The notes: a model not told the origin generated them from the letters alone. A DNA stretch of 34,084 nucleotides from Synechococcus sp. AG-673-A03 (GCA_003211275.1 QCTE01000017.1:1-34084); one strand, 5' to 3'; numbered from the stretch's first letter, positions 14,756 to 23,520 are shown. Numbers and translations: made by a program.

Positions 14756-15070
14756 ATGACAGACAACAGCGAACTTGCCGGATTGCAGGCTCTCGTCGCC
14801 GACGTTGGCGGCGGCAATGTGATTGATGCCGAACTGCTTGAAGGATGCACGGTTCAGGGGCATGAGCTCGATGAGATGGATGAGGATCAGGCTGCTCGTG
14901 TGGCGGCTCACTGTTTCTCCGTTCTTTTTGATCACAAGGTTGAGCGGCTGGAGGGCACGGCTGCGGATGCTGCTACAGGGGTCTGGCGTGGCAAGGTTGA
15001 TGGCTTTGCTTTCACGATCAGCCGTGAAGATCTCGGCGACCTGGTGCTTGATTTCAGCGTTCCTGATTGA
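14756..15070 (+). CDS. Small acidic hypothetical protein
   Basis: This 104-residue acidic protein contains GHELDEMDEDQAARVAAHCFSV-type helices and ends LGDLVLDFSVPD. No family is recognised; this style is common in picocyanobacteria. A GTG 15 bases upstream would give a longer acidic start and is preceded by AAGG. The stop overlaps the next ATG by 1 base. Confidence 0.6.
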   Translation: MTDNSELAGLQALVADVGGGNVIDAELLEGCTVQGHELDEMDEDQAARVAAHCFSVLFDHKVERLEGTAADAATGVWRGKVDGFAFTISREDLGDLVLDFSVPD

Positions 15071-15300
15071 TGACCGTTGATGAGCTGCGTCAGGACCTGT
15101 CCCAACGGATCGGTCGACCGGTCGAAACGCTGCTGACGCGGGATGGCGACGCAGTCATCGAGCTATCCGATCTCTATCAACCTTCTCCTGCTGGTTTTGG
15201 AGGGCGGTTGCGTCTTCGTGATGGAACGGCGATGACCTGGGAGCTGTGGCTGGAGGACGGTGACAGCTGGAACTTTCACGCGGCGCCGCTGAGGGAGTGA
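15070..15300 (+). CDS. Small hypothetical protein
   Basis: This 76-residue protein is rich in beta-strand residues (GFGGRLRLRDGTAMTWELWL) and ends WNFHAAPLRE. It overlaps the previous stop by one base (TGATG), so the two are likely cotranslated and may interact. No family is recognised. Confidence 0.6.
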   Translation: MTVDELRQDLSQRIGRPVETLLTRDGDAVIELSDLYQPSPAGFGGRLRLRDGTAMTWELWLEDGDSWNFHAAPLRE

Positions 15301-15356
15301 TGACGAGCTGGTGATCGACGCCTGAGCCTTGTTTCGGCCAAGCTGCTGGCCGAGAA

Positions 15357-15371
15357 TGAGAACCATTCTTA
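15357..15371. promoter_or_regulatory. Zur-like box upstream of the ZIP transporter
   Basis: TGAGAACCATTCTTA matches 12-13 of 15 positions of the local consensus. The overlapping AGAATG...CATTCT (15353-15369) is an additional exact dyad. It lies 36 bases before the ATG. Confidence 0.65.
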
Positions 15372-15407
15372 GGCTTGAGGTCGGCCAGTCTCTTTTGTTC
15401 TGTAGAG

Positions 15408-16162
15408 ATGTCGGATCAAGTTCTCAAGCTGGTGATGGTTGCCGTCGTGGTGATCATCTCCTTCGCCACTGGTCGCCCGGCTCTGATGGCAATGCGTTCA
15501 GATCGAGCATTGCCTGCGCTCGGCTTTGGCGAAGCTTTTGCTGCTGGCATTTTTTGGGTGCCGGCTTGATTCACATGCTTGGTGATTCACAGTCGGCTTT
15601 TGACACGGCACACGTCGACTATCCGTTCGCCATGGTGATCTGTGGATCGGTGATGCTTCTGCTTTTGTGGATTGAGCATCTGGCAAATCGTGGGATGGAG
15701 GCTCCATCCGGCAACAGCAAGCTTTTGCCGCTCACGGCTGTTGCGATGTTGTCGATTCACTCCCTGCTGATGGGTGCAGCCTTTGGGGTGTCGTCTTCCG
15801 TGGCGTTGACGGTGGTGATCTTCATTGCCGTACTGGCTCATAAAGGCTCTGCCAGTTTTGCGCTTGGCCTGGAGCTTGGTCGTTCAGAGTTTTCGAAGCG
15901 TTCCGCCTGGCGACTGTTCCAAGTGTTCGTTGTGATGTTTCCTCTGGGTGTGCTTGTTGGCCAGGCCTTGAGCACGGCGTCGGATGCCCATCCTTTGGTT
16001 GAGGCATCGATCAGTGCAGCCGCAGCAGGAACGTTTCTGTTTTTCGGCACTTTGCATGGACTCGCCTCTACGCCGATGATCAATCGCTGCTGCAATCAGC
16101 GTGAATTCGTCGCCGCAGTTGGCGGCTTTGCTGTGATGGCTGTTGTGGCGATCTGGACTTGA
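15408..16162 (+). pseudogene. ZIP-family zinc transporter, frameshifted in a T-run
   Basis: The first frame encodes MSDQVLKLVMVAVVVIISF and runs to GFGEAFAAGIF, then shifts to WVPA-stop. The +1-shifted frame continues seamlessly with LGAGLIHMLGDS, the expected end of the first ZIP helices. The later SIHSLLMGAAFG and AHKGSASFALGLEL carry the paired metal-site His of TM4 and TM5. The run at 15550-15555 has six Ts; seven would restore a 251-residue protein with about eight membrane segments. ZIP proteins import zinc or related metals into the cytoplasm, in agreement with the Zur box upstream. The break may be a true mutation, programmed slippage or a sequencing error. The usual Glu after the TM4 His is a Met (HSLLM). 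Confidence 0.85.
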
Positions 16163-16347
16163 TCGTCGCCATTCACGGCTCTCTGATGGAACTGGGAATG
16201 GCAGTTCGCACCAATAGAATGGATCTTTGTTGCGCTCATTGTTGAGTATTGTGTTTTAGTCGCTAGGTTTTGATGAGATTTGTTGTGAGAGTTTTTGTTT
16301 GCTGAATTTATTGTTCGGGGCTTGTCCATTTCCCGCATATTGGCAGC

Positions 16348-16881
16348 TTGATTGCTCAGCTAAAGGTGGGTGAAAGTCCTGTTCAGAGTCGCGACTTGCC
16401 ATTCAAGGAGCCTGTTGACGCTGCCGAACTGAAACTCGGTCTTCACCCCGTTGAGGCTGAAGAGGTTCAAAATGTTGAGATTACAAAGTCTCTACCGGAT
16501 GCTGTTGAAGCAACGTCATCCTTGGCGTCAGAAGATCATGGGGATGAACTTTCGGTGTCTCACCTCCTCCAACAACTATCGCTTGGAATGGATTCGCTGA
16601 AACAATTGAATCTTGAGGGCTTTAAGCAGATTTACCCGGTCTTTCTGATTGTCTTCGGCTCTGTGATTCTCGGCTTGTTGTTGTCGTTTATCAGCACGTT
16701 TTTGAGTTCAATGAATCATCTGCCGGTTGTCGGTAGCTTGTTCCAAGGCGTGGCCGAGCTGATTGGCCTGGTTGCTGTCGTGCGATTGATTACATCGAAT
16801 TTGTTGCTGCAGCATGGACGAGCAGAAGTGTTCGCGCGAATCGCCGCATTAAAAAAGGATCTGCTGGGAGGGCAGGAATGA
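16348..16881 (+). CDS. CAAD-domain membrane protein
   Basis: The C-terminal half (about residues 90-177) matches the cyanobacterial CAAD domain. It has two membrane helices, VFLIVFGSVILGLLLSFIS and a helix after NHLPVVGSLFQGVAELIGL, then the amphipathic RAEVFARIAALKKDLLG. The domain anchors proteins to thylakoid membranes and also occurs inside some cyanobacterial aminoacyl-tRNA synthetases; here it stands alone. The first 80 residues are acidic and probably disordered. No ATG is in frame near the beginning; TTG is used, and a GTG six codons later is an alternative. Presence of this domain supports a cyanobacterial host. Confidence 0.82.
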   Translation: MIAQLKVGESPVQSRDLPFKEPVDAAELKLGLHPVEAEEVQNVEITKSLPDAVEATSSLASEDHGDELSVSHLLQQLSLGMDSLKQLNLEGFKQIYPVFLIVFGSVILGLLLSFISTFLSSMNHLPVVGSLFQGVAELIGLVAVVRLITSNLLLQHGRAEVFARIAALKKDLLGGQE

Positions 16882-16914
16882 ATGGATTGTTCAGCTTGCC
16901 CAACCTGACCCGTC

Positions 16915-17121
16915 CTATTCCTCGATCACAAATCCAAAACTTTCAAAAATCTCGTTGTTGGCATGGATGATCTTTCGGGCGCCTTCTTGCTGCTTGACAG
17001 CGAATCCAGTTTGAGCAAGACGCCTCATCAGAGCTGCTGTGTCTTCGAATCGTTCAGCCATATCTTCAAGAGTTCCGCAATCTGCGGAGAGGGTGGATTC
17101 ATTCCAGGTGAAGGAGGCCAT
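16915..17121 (-). CDS. Small conserved-looking hypothetical protein
   Basis: This 68-residue soluble protein has a central helix (LEDMAERFEDTAALMRRLAQ) and a C-terminal helix ending FGFVIEE. The style is similar to many picocyanobacterial small proteins. No family or function is recognised. Confidence 0.55.
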   Translation of the reverse strand: MASFTWNESTLSADCGTLEDMAERFEDTAALMRRLAQTGFAVKQQEGARKIIHANNEIFESFGFVIEE

Positions 17122-17203
17122 GGCGATTTCGGAAGAGGGTGAACCAGTGCTGCGTCAGTGCAGATTTGACATGACCTTAAAGCTTTTGTCTGAGCAGTGC
17201 TGA

Positions 17204-17229
17204 TGGCAAGGGTCTGTTGGGCCCTGCCA
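17204..17229 (-). terminator. Hairpin downstream of hydrolase gene
   Basis: TGGCA-a-GGG pairs with CCCTGCCA with one bulged A, 6 bases past the stop of the minus-strand hydrolase. No T-run is present. Confidence 0.45.
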
Positions 17230-17234
17230 CTGGT

Positions 17235-18125
17235 TCAGTTGGCGCTGACGCCCTGCGCCAGTTCTTGGCCGAATTCCTCATGCAGCCCCAGGCGTCCATC
17301 GATTTCAGAGACACGATCGGCCTTGTCTGCCAGCGTCAACATCTCCTGTTTCGATCGAGGTGGTGCTTCGTTGGCTAGCACCACATGCAGAGAGCAGTGC
17401 AAGTTCTGAATCTGTGCCAGCCACCAGCGGGAGTCGGAGGCCGCATCCAACCCCCCGCTGACAAACGCCACGCTCGCAAAACGAGCTCCCGGCTGCCGAC
17501 TGATCTGTTGCTGCTCACGCAGGCGTTGAGGAGTCAAAAGGTTGCGATTGACCCAGACATGGCGACGCAGCATCAGTTTCAGGATCGGTCGACTGGTGTT
17601 GAGTCGATAGAGAAGCGGTCCGATCAGTGGCAGTTCCACCAGCCGTCTGACCCAGTTGAAGCTCTGCCCTGCTCGTCCGGTCATGGTTGGAAGCGGACCT
17701 CGGAAGGTGGGTGCAACCACCACGATCTGTGCCCATTGCCGAGAGCATTGCTCGGCGAGGCCGAGAGCGATCGGAGCACTGTGGCCCGCCGCCACAACAT
17801 TGATCTTGTTCAGACCAGCACGTTGAAGGTGTTGAAGAATGCCGTTTAAAGCCTCACTCAGAGCATTGGCGTTGTATGCCATTGCTGGACGTTCACTATC
17901 TCCAAATCCCGGCCAATCGAAGCTCACCAGCTGACAGCATTCATCCATGGCATCAGCAAAGTCATGCCACTCGCCTCGGCTCGACACGGTGCTCAAGGCT
18001 GGTAGCAGCAGCCAGAGGTCGCCATTCTCTGGACCGCGACGTTCCAGCGTGACGCGAACGTCGCGGCCATTCAGGTTGACGTGGAGATTTTCGGGTACAC
18101 CACCGATCCGGGAATAAAGGTTCAT
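17235..18125 (-). CDS. Alpha/beta-hydrolase-fold protein
   Basis: This 296-residue cytoplasmic protein has the nucleophile elbow AAGHSAPIALG (Ser116) and an oxyanion segment near LLLPALSTVSSRGEW. The strand VSFDWPGFGDSERP is followed by a cap region (residues 150-215). The acid is probably the Asp in FVSGGLDAASDSRWW, and the base His lies in GRLGLHEEFGQ. The fold covers esterases, haloperoxidases and dehalogenases, and substrate cannot be read from sequence. Hairpins lie downstream of it and between it and the upstream phosphatase gene, so it is probably a single transcript. Confidence 0.82.
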   Translation of the reverse strand: MNLYSRIGGVPENLHVNLNGRDVRVTLERRGPENGDLWLLLPALSTVSSRGEWHDFADAMDECCQLVSFDWPGFGDSERPAMAYNANALSEALNGILQHLQRAGLNKINVVAAGHSAPIALGLAEQCSRQWAQIVVVAPTFRGPLPTMTGRAGQSFNWVRRLVELPLIGPLLYRLNTSRPILKLMLRRHVWVNRNLLTPQRLREQQQISRQPGARFASVAFVSGGLDAASDSRWWLAQIQNLHCSLHVVLANEAPPRSKQEMLTLADKADRVSEIDGRLGLHEEFGQELAQGVSAN

Positions 18126-18243
18126 GGTGACGTCGAGTCTGTGGACTCAGTGCATGGTTCCAGCTTCGCTCTGAAGCAGTGATCTCCCAATGGATGTTGC
18201 AAAGATTTGCCGTGCCCCACTTCATCAGCAGTGCTGGGCTGAA

Positions 18244-18270
18244 AGGCCACCCGCAATGGGCGTGTGGCCT
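18244..18270 (-). terminator. Hairpin downstream of acid phosphatase gene
   Basis: AGGCCACCCGC pairs with GCGTGTGGCCT (10 of 11 positions), 39 bases past the minus-strand phosphatase stop. It is GC-rich without a T-run. Confidence 0.5.
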
Positions 18271-18308
18271 AATCAGTGGCTGGATTCGTGGCCCTATGGA
18301 GCCCAACC

Positions 18309-19157
18309 TCAGGGTTGAAAGGCTCTTCGTTCGAGGTCACAGTCTCCGTTAGGCGACAGACCCTGGCGGCGCATGGCCTGAACTTCAGCTCTTGCGGCTC
18401 GCAGATCAGCGCGGAAGACCGGATCGTTCTGCAATTGAGCCACAGTGCCTGAGGCGATGATCTGGCTGGCATGTACATCACTCAGCCAGTGCACATTGCA
18501 GATGTAGCGGCTCTTTCCGTACTCAATTCCTCTGGCCAGGATTGCATCGCGACGTTCCGGTGCGAGCTCACTGAGAACCAGTGCCCATGCCCATCCGGCA
18601 GCGGTGTGGCCGGATGGGTAGGAGCCATCGCCTCTCAACAGGGTTTCCTCGTCGGGCGTGCAGATTGGCTTGCCGTTGACCATGAAGGGTCTGGGGCGTT
18701 GATAGTTGTTTTTGGCCTTGTAGGTCGCCAGACCGGCGTCAGTCAGCGTGCGTTGCAGCAGGGTGTAAAGCCTTGGTGTTCCTTGCTTGCTGATCGGCAC
18801 GCCAAGAGTGCAGGAGTAGATCGCTGCGGCCTCAGGGAAATGCAGATTGGCATCAATCGCTGCCACCTCCCAGCGTGGTCCTCCCTGCAGAGGGAAGGTC
18901 GATTCGGCATTGGCCACATCAAGGTCGTAGGCCATGGACCCCTTCATTGGATGCGCTGGCAGAAGCTTCAGCGAATCGGGCACGGCATCGGGCGCCAGAT
19001 AGCCCTCGAGCAGCCCATGCTTGATGGTCTTGAGATTCGTCGGTGATCCAACATCAGGTTCGCAATAAGTCGGTGTCTGCGCTCCTGCTGGCAGGCCTGC
19101 AACGCTGATGCCCGCAATCAACCCGATCGCAGCGCAGCTGTAAGCGAATCGACTCAT
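18309..19157 (-). CDS. Class A non-specific acid phosphatase (PAP2 superfamily), secreted
   Basis: Residues 1-26 form a signal peptide. The three vanadate/phosphate-binding motifs are complete: K147-X6-R154-P155 in the KAKNNYQRPRP segment, GDGSYPSGHT (PSGH at 181-184), and S216-R217-X5-H223-X3-D227 in SRYICNVHWLSD. His223 is the likely nucleophile and His184 the acid. The enzyme should release phosphate from organic esters in the periplasm. It needs no metal, unlike the zinc- or calcium-dependent alkaline phosphatases. That could matter in a zinc-poor ocean, but the link is my inference. No Pho box was looked for beyond the 110 bases upstream. Confidence 0.92.
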   Translation of the reverse strand: MSRFAYSCAAIGLIAGISVAGLPAGAQTPTYCEPDVGSPTNLKTIKHGLLEGYLAPDAVPDSLKLLPAHPMKGSMAYDLDVANAESTFPLQGGPRWEVAAIDANLHFPEAAAIYSCTLGVPISKQGTPRLYTLLQRTLTDAGLATYKAKNNYQRPRPFMVNGKPICTPDEETLLRGDGSYPSGHTAAGWAWALVLSELAPERRDAILARGIEYGKSRYICNVHWLSDVHASQIIASGTVAQLQNDPVFRADLRAARAEVQAMRRQGLSPNGDCDLERRAFQP

Positions 19158-19265
19158 CGTTGGTTGTTGTTCGTTCGTTCACGGCTTAGCAACTCGGGAG
19201 ATTCAGTCCCAACAGTCATGGCGTCAGATTTGCACTCCATGGATCAGCTGGTTCGCAATGGCTCT

Positions 19266-19538
19266 TCAGCTTCGGGGCTTCATCAGCAGTGTGAGTCCTG
19301 ATGCTGTGATCACAACGGTGAGCACTCCCAGCAGCGCTGGATAGAACGACTGCAGGTTCAGCCAGCCGAATCTGCCGGTGTGAATCTTCAGTAACCAGAA
19401 TGCATCAATTCCTTGCTCCAGCAGAACGCTGTAGAGCGATCCGCTGATTGCGGTGAGCAGGAGTGGTACCGCTGCAATGGGAACAAGCCAGCGGTGAACA
19501 CGTCGTGCCTGATGCTGTGAATGGAGGCCGCGCTTCAT
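19266..19538 (-). CDS. Small PepSY-TM-like membrane protein
   Basis: This 90-residue protein has two hydrophobic helices (LVPIAAVPLLLTAISGSLYS and YPALLGVLTVVITASGLTLL) joined by a loop, with the RVHRW start and the ISGSLYSVLLEQG pattern of PepSY-associated membrane proteins. It overlaps the preceding DUF3721 gene by 4 bases (ATGA). In marine picocyanobacteria such pairs are commonly linked to metal or efflux loci, and here the divergent neighbour is an RND pump. Confidence 0.6.
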   Translation of the reverse strand: MKRGLHSQHQARRVHRWLVPIAAVPLLLTAISGSLYSVLLEQGIDAFWLLKIHTGRFGWLNLQSFYPALLGVLTVVITASGLTLLMKPRS

Positions 19539-19774
19539 TGCTGACGCAGTTGTTGATGCAATTCACGCTCATCTGCGCAGGGCATCCAGCGACCGTTGTT
19601 TTCATGAACAGCCTTGCAGCCAATCTGTTCAGCGCGTCGACGTGCTTCGGCTTCTGTTGCGTAGAGGCCTTTGCTGTGGGCCAGTGCAGGGTCAGGCATC
19701 ACCAGGCCAGACATCACAACAGCAGAGATCCAGGCAACGGTTGTGCATGCAATCGCCAAGGCAGAAAAAACCAT
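19535..19774 (-). CDS. DUF3721-family secreted small protein
   Basis: The N-terminus is a signal peptide (residues 1-32, ending ALAH). The mature part carries the DUF3721 pattern KGLYATEAEARRRAEQIGCK, followed by RWMPCADE, with two conserved Cys. The function of the domain is unknown. It is the first gene of a two-gene minus-strand unit. The Zur-type box of the divergent pump lies 146 bases upstream and might act on both directions. Confidence 0.75.
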   Translation of the reverse strand: MVFSALAIACTTVAWISAVVMSGLVMPDPALAHSKGLYATEAEARRRAEQIGCKAVHENNGRWMPCADERELHQQLRQQ

Positions 19775-19919
19775 GATTCAGATGCAGGTTCAGAACCTCT
19801 CGCAGTGTGCAATCAGCTTGAGCTGCATCAAGTTTGCCTGCGCTGAGTGTGCGCTGGTTGTTGCTGAAGCCGCTTTGAGCTCTTTTGTTGCAGCTGAGTG
19901 GTGTCACAACTGTGGCCAC

Positions 19920-19934
19920 TGATAACCATTCTCA
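19920..19934. promoter_or_regulatory. Zur box upstream of mini-adaptor/RND operon
   Basis: TGATAACCATTCTCA combines both half-site variants seen in this window and matches about 13 of 15 positions. It ends 28 bases before the adaptor ATG. Confidence 0.75.
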
Positions 19935-19962
19935 TCACAATGGATGCAACGACAGATTGTGC

Positions 19963-20370
19963 ATGCGCCCTCTCGCCTTCACGTGTATCGCCGCCATGGC
20001 CGGTATCGGTGGTTTCTATCAAGCTCCAGTGTTGGCTCATGCCGGTCATGGCGATGAGTTTGTCCAGACCGGTTCCGTGGGCCAGGTGAAGGCCAATCCC
20101 ACCCGCGATCAGATGCTCGGGATCGTCTCTGAAAAGCCCAAAAAGGAGGCCAATGGTCAGTTGAGCGTGCCGAATGTTGCCATCGTCAAGGCCTACGGAG
20201 AGCCCTATGTCTTCGTCTTCAGCGGAACCACCTACGACCCTGTTGTCATCAAGCCGGGCTCTGTTTCTGTGAATCGCACGGTGGTTCTCGACGGTGTGAC
20301 GGCAGACGAGCAGATTGTCGTCTCCGGTGCTTTGTCGATCTTCGCTGAATCGCAGAAGAACAAGCGCTGA
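19963..20370 (+). CDS. Truncated RND periplasmic adaptor (CusB-like remnant), in frame
   Basis: The 135-residue product has a signal peptide and the HAGHGDEF motif seen at the mature N-terminus of cyanobacterial CusB-like adaptors. It then has a short N-terminal strand (VKANPTRDQMLGIVSEKP) and jumps directly to the membrane-proximal domain (QLSVPNVAIVKAYGEPYVFV to DEQIVVSGALSIFAES). The alpha-hairpin, lipoyl and most beta-barrel domains of normal 350-450-residue adaptors are missing, yet the frame is intact. The ATG was chosen because the preceding frame from 19885 crosses the Zur box. It is 45 bases from the pump gene. It may be a specialised small subunit, or a deleted adaptor. Confidence 0.75.
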   Translation: MRPLAFTCIAAMAGIGGFYQAPVLAHAGHGDEFVQTGSVGQVKANPTRDQMLGIVSEKPKKEANGQLSVPNVAIVKAYGEPYVFVFSGTTYDPVVIKPGSVSVNRTVVLDGVTADEQIVVSGALSIFAESQKNKR

Positions 20371-20415
20371 ATCTCGTCCTTCTCTCTTTGTCTTGCGGCG
20401 ATTAACAGTTCAACG

Positions 20416-23400
20416 ATGTTCAACAATCTGCTGAACGACATTCTGCGCTGGTCGATTGCCCGCAGATGGCTTGTGCTGATCAGCTCCGTGCTGATCAGCC
20501 TGCTCGGTGTGATCAACGTGCTGCAAATGCCGTTGGATGTGTTCCCGCCATTTGCCCCACCACAGGTTGAAATTCAGACCGTTGCGCCCGGTTTGGCTCC
20601 AGAGCAGGTTGAGCATCAGATCAGTGAGCCAATCGAGGCGGCTGTGAACGGCCTTGGAGGGGTGGATCTGGTTCGGTCCGCGTCCAAGCCTGGTCTGTCG
20701 ATGGTGCAGGTGGTGTTTCGTGATTCGGCCCGCTTGGATCGTGCCCGGCTGGCCGTGTCGGAACGCTTGCAGCAAGTGCGGATGCAACTTCCCGCATCGG
20801 CGGAGGCTCCGGAAATTTCGCCGTTGCTCTCTCCTCTGGGAACGATTCTTCAATACGCTTTCACGCTTCCGGAGAGCGCCTCCCCCGAGCAGGCTTTGCA
20901 GTTGCGCGCCGTTGTGCAGCGCAGCTACGAACATCCGCTGCTGGCCATTCCCGGTGTGGCGCAGGTCACGATCTATGGGGGTGACCATCCGCAGACCCAG
21001 TTGCAGCTTGATCTCAAGGCTCTGCGGGATCAAGATGTCGCCTTGAATGAGCTGGTTGAAGCAGCTGGCAACGCTCAGTTCAATGGCCGGGGCGGGGTGC
21101 AGATTTCCGGTGGTCAGGAGCGTCTGATCCTCAGCGACCACGCCATCAGCAACGACGACGACATCGCACGTTCCGTGGTGCGTGCGGGTGATGGTCGTGC
21201 CATTCCGCTGGGCTCGCTTGCGGAGGTGAGATCCGGAGCTGCGCTGCGGCGCGGAGAGGCCAGCCTGAATGGACAACCGGCTGTGGTGTTGATGATCAAC
21301 AAGCAGCCTGATGTGGATACCCCTCAGCTGACGCGCACTGTTGAAGACAGCATGCAACGGCTTCAGTCGTCACTTCCCGCGGATGTCTCGGTGACTCAGA
21401 CGTTCCGCCAGGCGAAGTTCATTGAAATCGCCATCCGCAACGTCAGTGAATCTCTCCTGCTTGGCGTGGTGATCGTTGCTGTTGTGCTGCTGCTGTTTTT
21501 GATGAACTGGCGCACGGCCTTGATTGCCCTCAGTGCCATTCCTCTGTCGCTGCTTGTTGGACTGTTGTTGATGCGTGGGCTCGGCCTGCAACTCAACACC
21601 ATGACCCTCGGGGGACTGGTGGTGGCGATCGGTTCCGTTGTCGACGATGCCATCGTCGATATGGAAAATTGCTACCGGGGTCTGCGCAACAACCGGCTTC
21701 AGGACAAGCCGTTGAATCCCCTTGAGGTGGTGTTCAACACCTCGGTTGAAGTGCGACAGCCGGTGCTGTTTTCCACCTTGATCATCGTTGTGGTGTTCGC
21801 ACCGATCTTCACGCTCAGTGGTGTGGAGGGGCGCATTTTCATGCCGATGGGGATCGCCTATGTGCTGTCGATCGTTGCCTCGACAGCCGTCGCGCTCACC
21901 TTGTCACCGGCACTCTGCGCCTTGCTGCTGAGTCGTGCCCCCCTTCCGGCTGCCGCGTCATGGGTGGAATCCCGTGTTCAGCGTCTCTACAAACCTCTGC
22001 TCGAGGGTGTTCTGAGATCTCCTCGCCGGGTGCTTGTGCTAGCCGTGTCTGTGGTGATCGCCACCCTGTTGATTCTTCCCAGTCTCGGCCGGGTTTTCTT
22101 GCCTGAGTTCCGGGAGCAGTCACTGGTGAACTCGATGGTGCTCTATCCCGGTGTCTCGCTCGAGATGACCAGCCGAGCGGGTCGACTGCTCTCCCAACAG
22201 CTCCAGTCCAGCGACGATGTGGAGTGGGTGCAGGTGAGAGCCGGCCGGGCGCCGGGTGATGCTGATGGCGCAGGAGTGAACATCGGCCATGTGGATCTGG
22301 AGTTGAGTGATCAGGCGATGCGAGACCGTCCTGCTGCGATCGCGCGCATCCGTGAAGTGTTTGTTGGCCTGCCGGGCGTGGCACCCAACGTGGGTGGATT
22401 CATCTCCCACCGCATGGATGAGGTGCTGTCGGGTGTACGCAGTGCCATCGCGATCAAGATCGCCGGTCCTGACCTGGTGGAACTGCGTGATCTCGGAGAG
22501 CAGATCCGCGATGTGGTGGGCGAGGTTTCCGGTGTGGTTGATCTACAGCTGGAGCCGCAGTTGCCTGTGCCTCAGATCCAACTGCGGATTGATCGCGAGG
22601 CGGCGCTGCGGGAAGGCGTGAGCGTCGCCGCACTGGCGCGAGCCGCTGAGGTGGCCCTGCATGGCACGACCATTGGCCAAGCGGAATCCTCCGGCGTTGC
22701 GGCCCCACTGGTTGTGACGCTTCCCACTGAGCAGCAGGGCGACCTGCAGTCGTTGCAAGAGCTCCCGATCCGAACGGCATCAGGGGCCTTGAAGCCACTG
22801 GGTGATTTCATGACCTTTGAACAGACGACGGGCCCCAACGAGGTCAATCGTGAGGATGTCTCCAGGCGGATCGTCGTCTCTGCCAATGTCGCCGGTCGCC
22901 CTCTTGGGCCCGTGGTGAATGACATCCGTCGCCGAGTGGATCGGTCGGTGAAACTGCCCTCTGGCTACTCGCTGCGCTACGGCGGACAGTTTGAGTCTGA
23001 ACAGCGTGCCACCCGTTCTCTGGTGCTCTACAGCCTGCTCGCCGCTGTGGTGATCGCGGCAGTGATGGTGGTGGCTGTCCGTTCTCTGCCCGCGACGGTT
23101 GCCATCCTGCTCAATCTCCCGCTCGCGCTAGTTGGAGGCCTTGTTGCCGTTTTGCTCAGTGGCAGCGTGCTCTCCGTGGCATCGCTGATCGGGTTCATCA
23201 CTCTGTTTGGTGTGGCAGTGCGAAATGGCCTGCTGCTCGTTGACAACTACAACCGACGCCACCAGAGGGGCGAGAGCCTCAAGGAGTTGATCCGAGCCGG
23301 CACCTCGGACCGTCTTAACGCAATCCTGATGACTGCCCTCACCTCATCGCTGGGGATGCTGCCACTGGCTCTGGCCTTCGGGGCCGGTAACGAGATTCTG

Positions 23401-23520
23401 CAGCCGTTGGCGATCGTGGTGCTAGGTGGCCTGATCACCTCGACTCTGCTCACGCTGGTGGTCATTCCAGCCCTGTATGCCCGGTTCGGATCCCGGTTGC
23501 TCGCTGATGTCACGCCCTGA
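20416..23520 (+). CDS. Heavy-metal-type RND efflux pump (CusA/CzcA family)
   Basis: This 1034-residue inner-membrane proton antiporter has the RND layout: one N-terminal helix (about residues 13-32), a large periplasmic part, helices 2-6 (residues about 340-500), a second periplasmic part, and helices 8-12 at the end. The heavy-metal subfamily TM4 motif is VVDDAIVDMEN, with Asp410, Asp411 and Asp415 as proton-relay candidates. Early motifs PLDVFPPFAPPQVEIQT and LAPEQVEHQISEPIE are CusA-like. It could export Zn, Co, Ni, Cu or another cation from the periplasm. Its only partner here is the shortened adaptor, and no outer-membrane factor is in the window. A Zur box precedes the operon, so the direction of control (repression or activation) is an open question. 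Confidence 0.9.
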   Translation: MFNNLLNDILRWSIARRWLVLISSVLISLLGVINVLQMPLDVFPPFAPPQVEIQTVAPGLAPEQVEHQISEPIEAAVNGLGGVDLVRSASKPGLSMVQVVFRDSARLDRARLAVSERLQQVRMQLPASAEAPEISPLLSPLGTILQYAFTLPESASPEQALQLRAVVQRSYEHPLLAIPGVAQVTIYGGDHPQTQLQLDLKALRDQDVALNELVEAAGNAQFNGRGGVQISGGQERLILSDHAISNDDDIARSVVRAGDGRAIPLGSLAEVRSGAALRRGEASLNGQPAVVLMINKQPDVDTPQLTRTVEDSMQRLQSSLPADVSVTQTFRQAKFIEIAIRNVSESLLLGVVIVAVVLLLFLMNWRTALIALSAIPLSLLVGLLLMRGLGLQLNTMTLGGLVVAIGSVVDDAIVDMENCYRGLRNNRLQDKPLNPLEVVFNTSVEVRQPVLFSTLIIVVVFAPIFTLSGVEGRIFMPMGIAYVLSIVASTAVALTLSPALCALLLSRAPLPAAASWVESRVQRLYKPLLEGVLRSPRRVLVLAVSVVIATLLILPSLGRVFLPEFREQSLVNSMVLYPGVSLEMTSRAGRLLSQQLQSSDDVEWVQVRAGRAPGDADGAGVNIGHVDLELSDQAMRDRPAAIARIREVFVGLPGVAPNVGGFISHRMDEVLSGVRSAIAIKIAGPDLVELRDLGEQIRDVVGEVSGVVDLQLEPQLPVPQIQLRIDREAALREGVSVAALARAAEVALHGTTIGQAESSGVAAPLVVTLPTEQQGDLQSLQELPIRTASGALKPLGDFMTFEQTTGPNEVNREDVSRRIVVSANVAGRPLGPVVNDIRRRVDRSVKLPSGYSLRYGGQFESEQRATRSLVLYSLLAAVVIAAVMVVAVRSLPATVAILLNLPLALVGGLVAVLLSGSVLSVASLIGFITLFGVAVRNGLLLVDNYNRRHQRGESLKELIRAGTSDRLNAILMTALTSSLGMLPLALAFGAGNEILQPLAIVVLGGLITSTLLTLVVIPALYARFGSRLLADVTP

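Noticed and set aside
20410-21357. 315-residue minus-strand frame
   Set aside because: It is the antisense shadow of the RND pump gene, with no family motifs.
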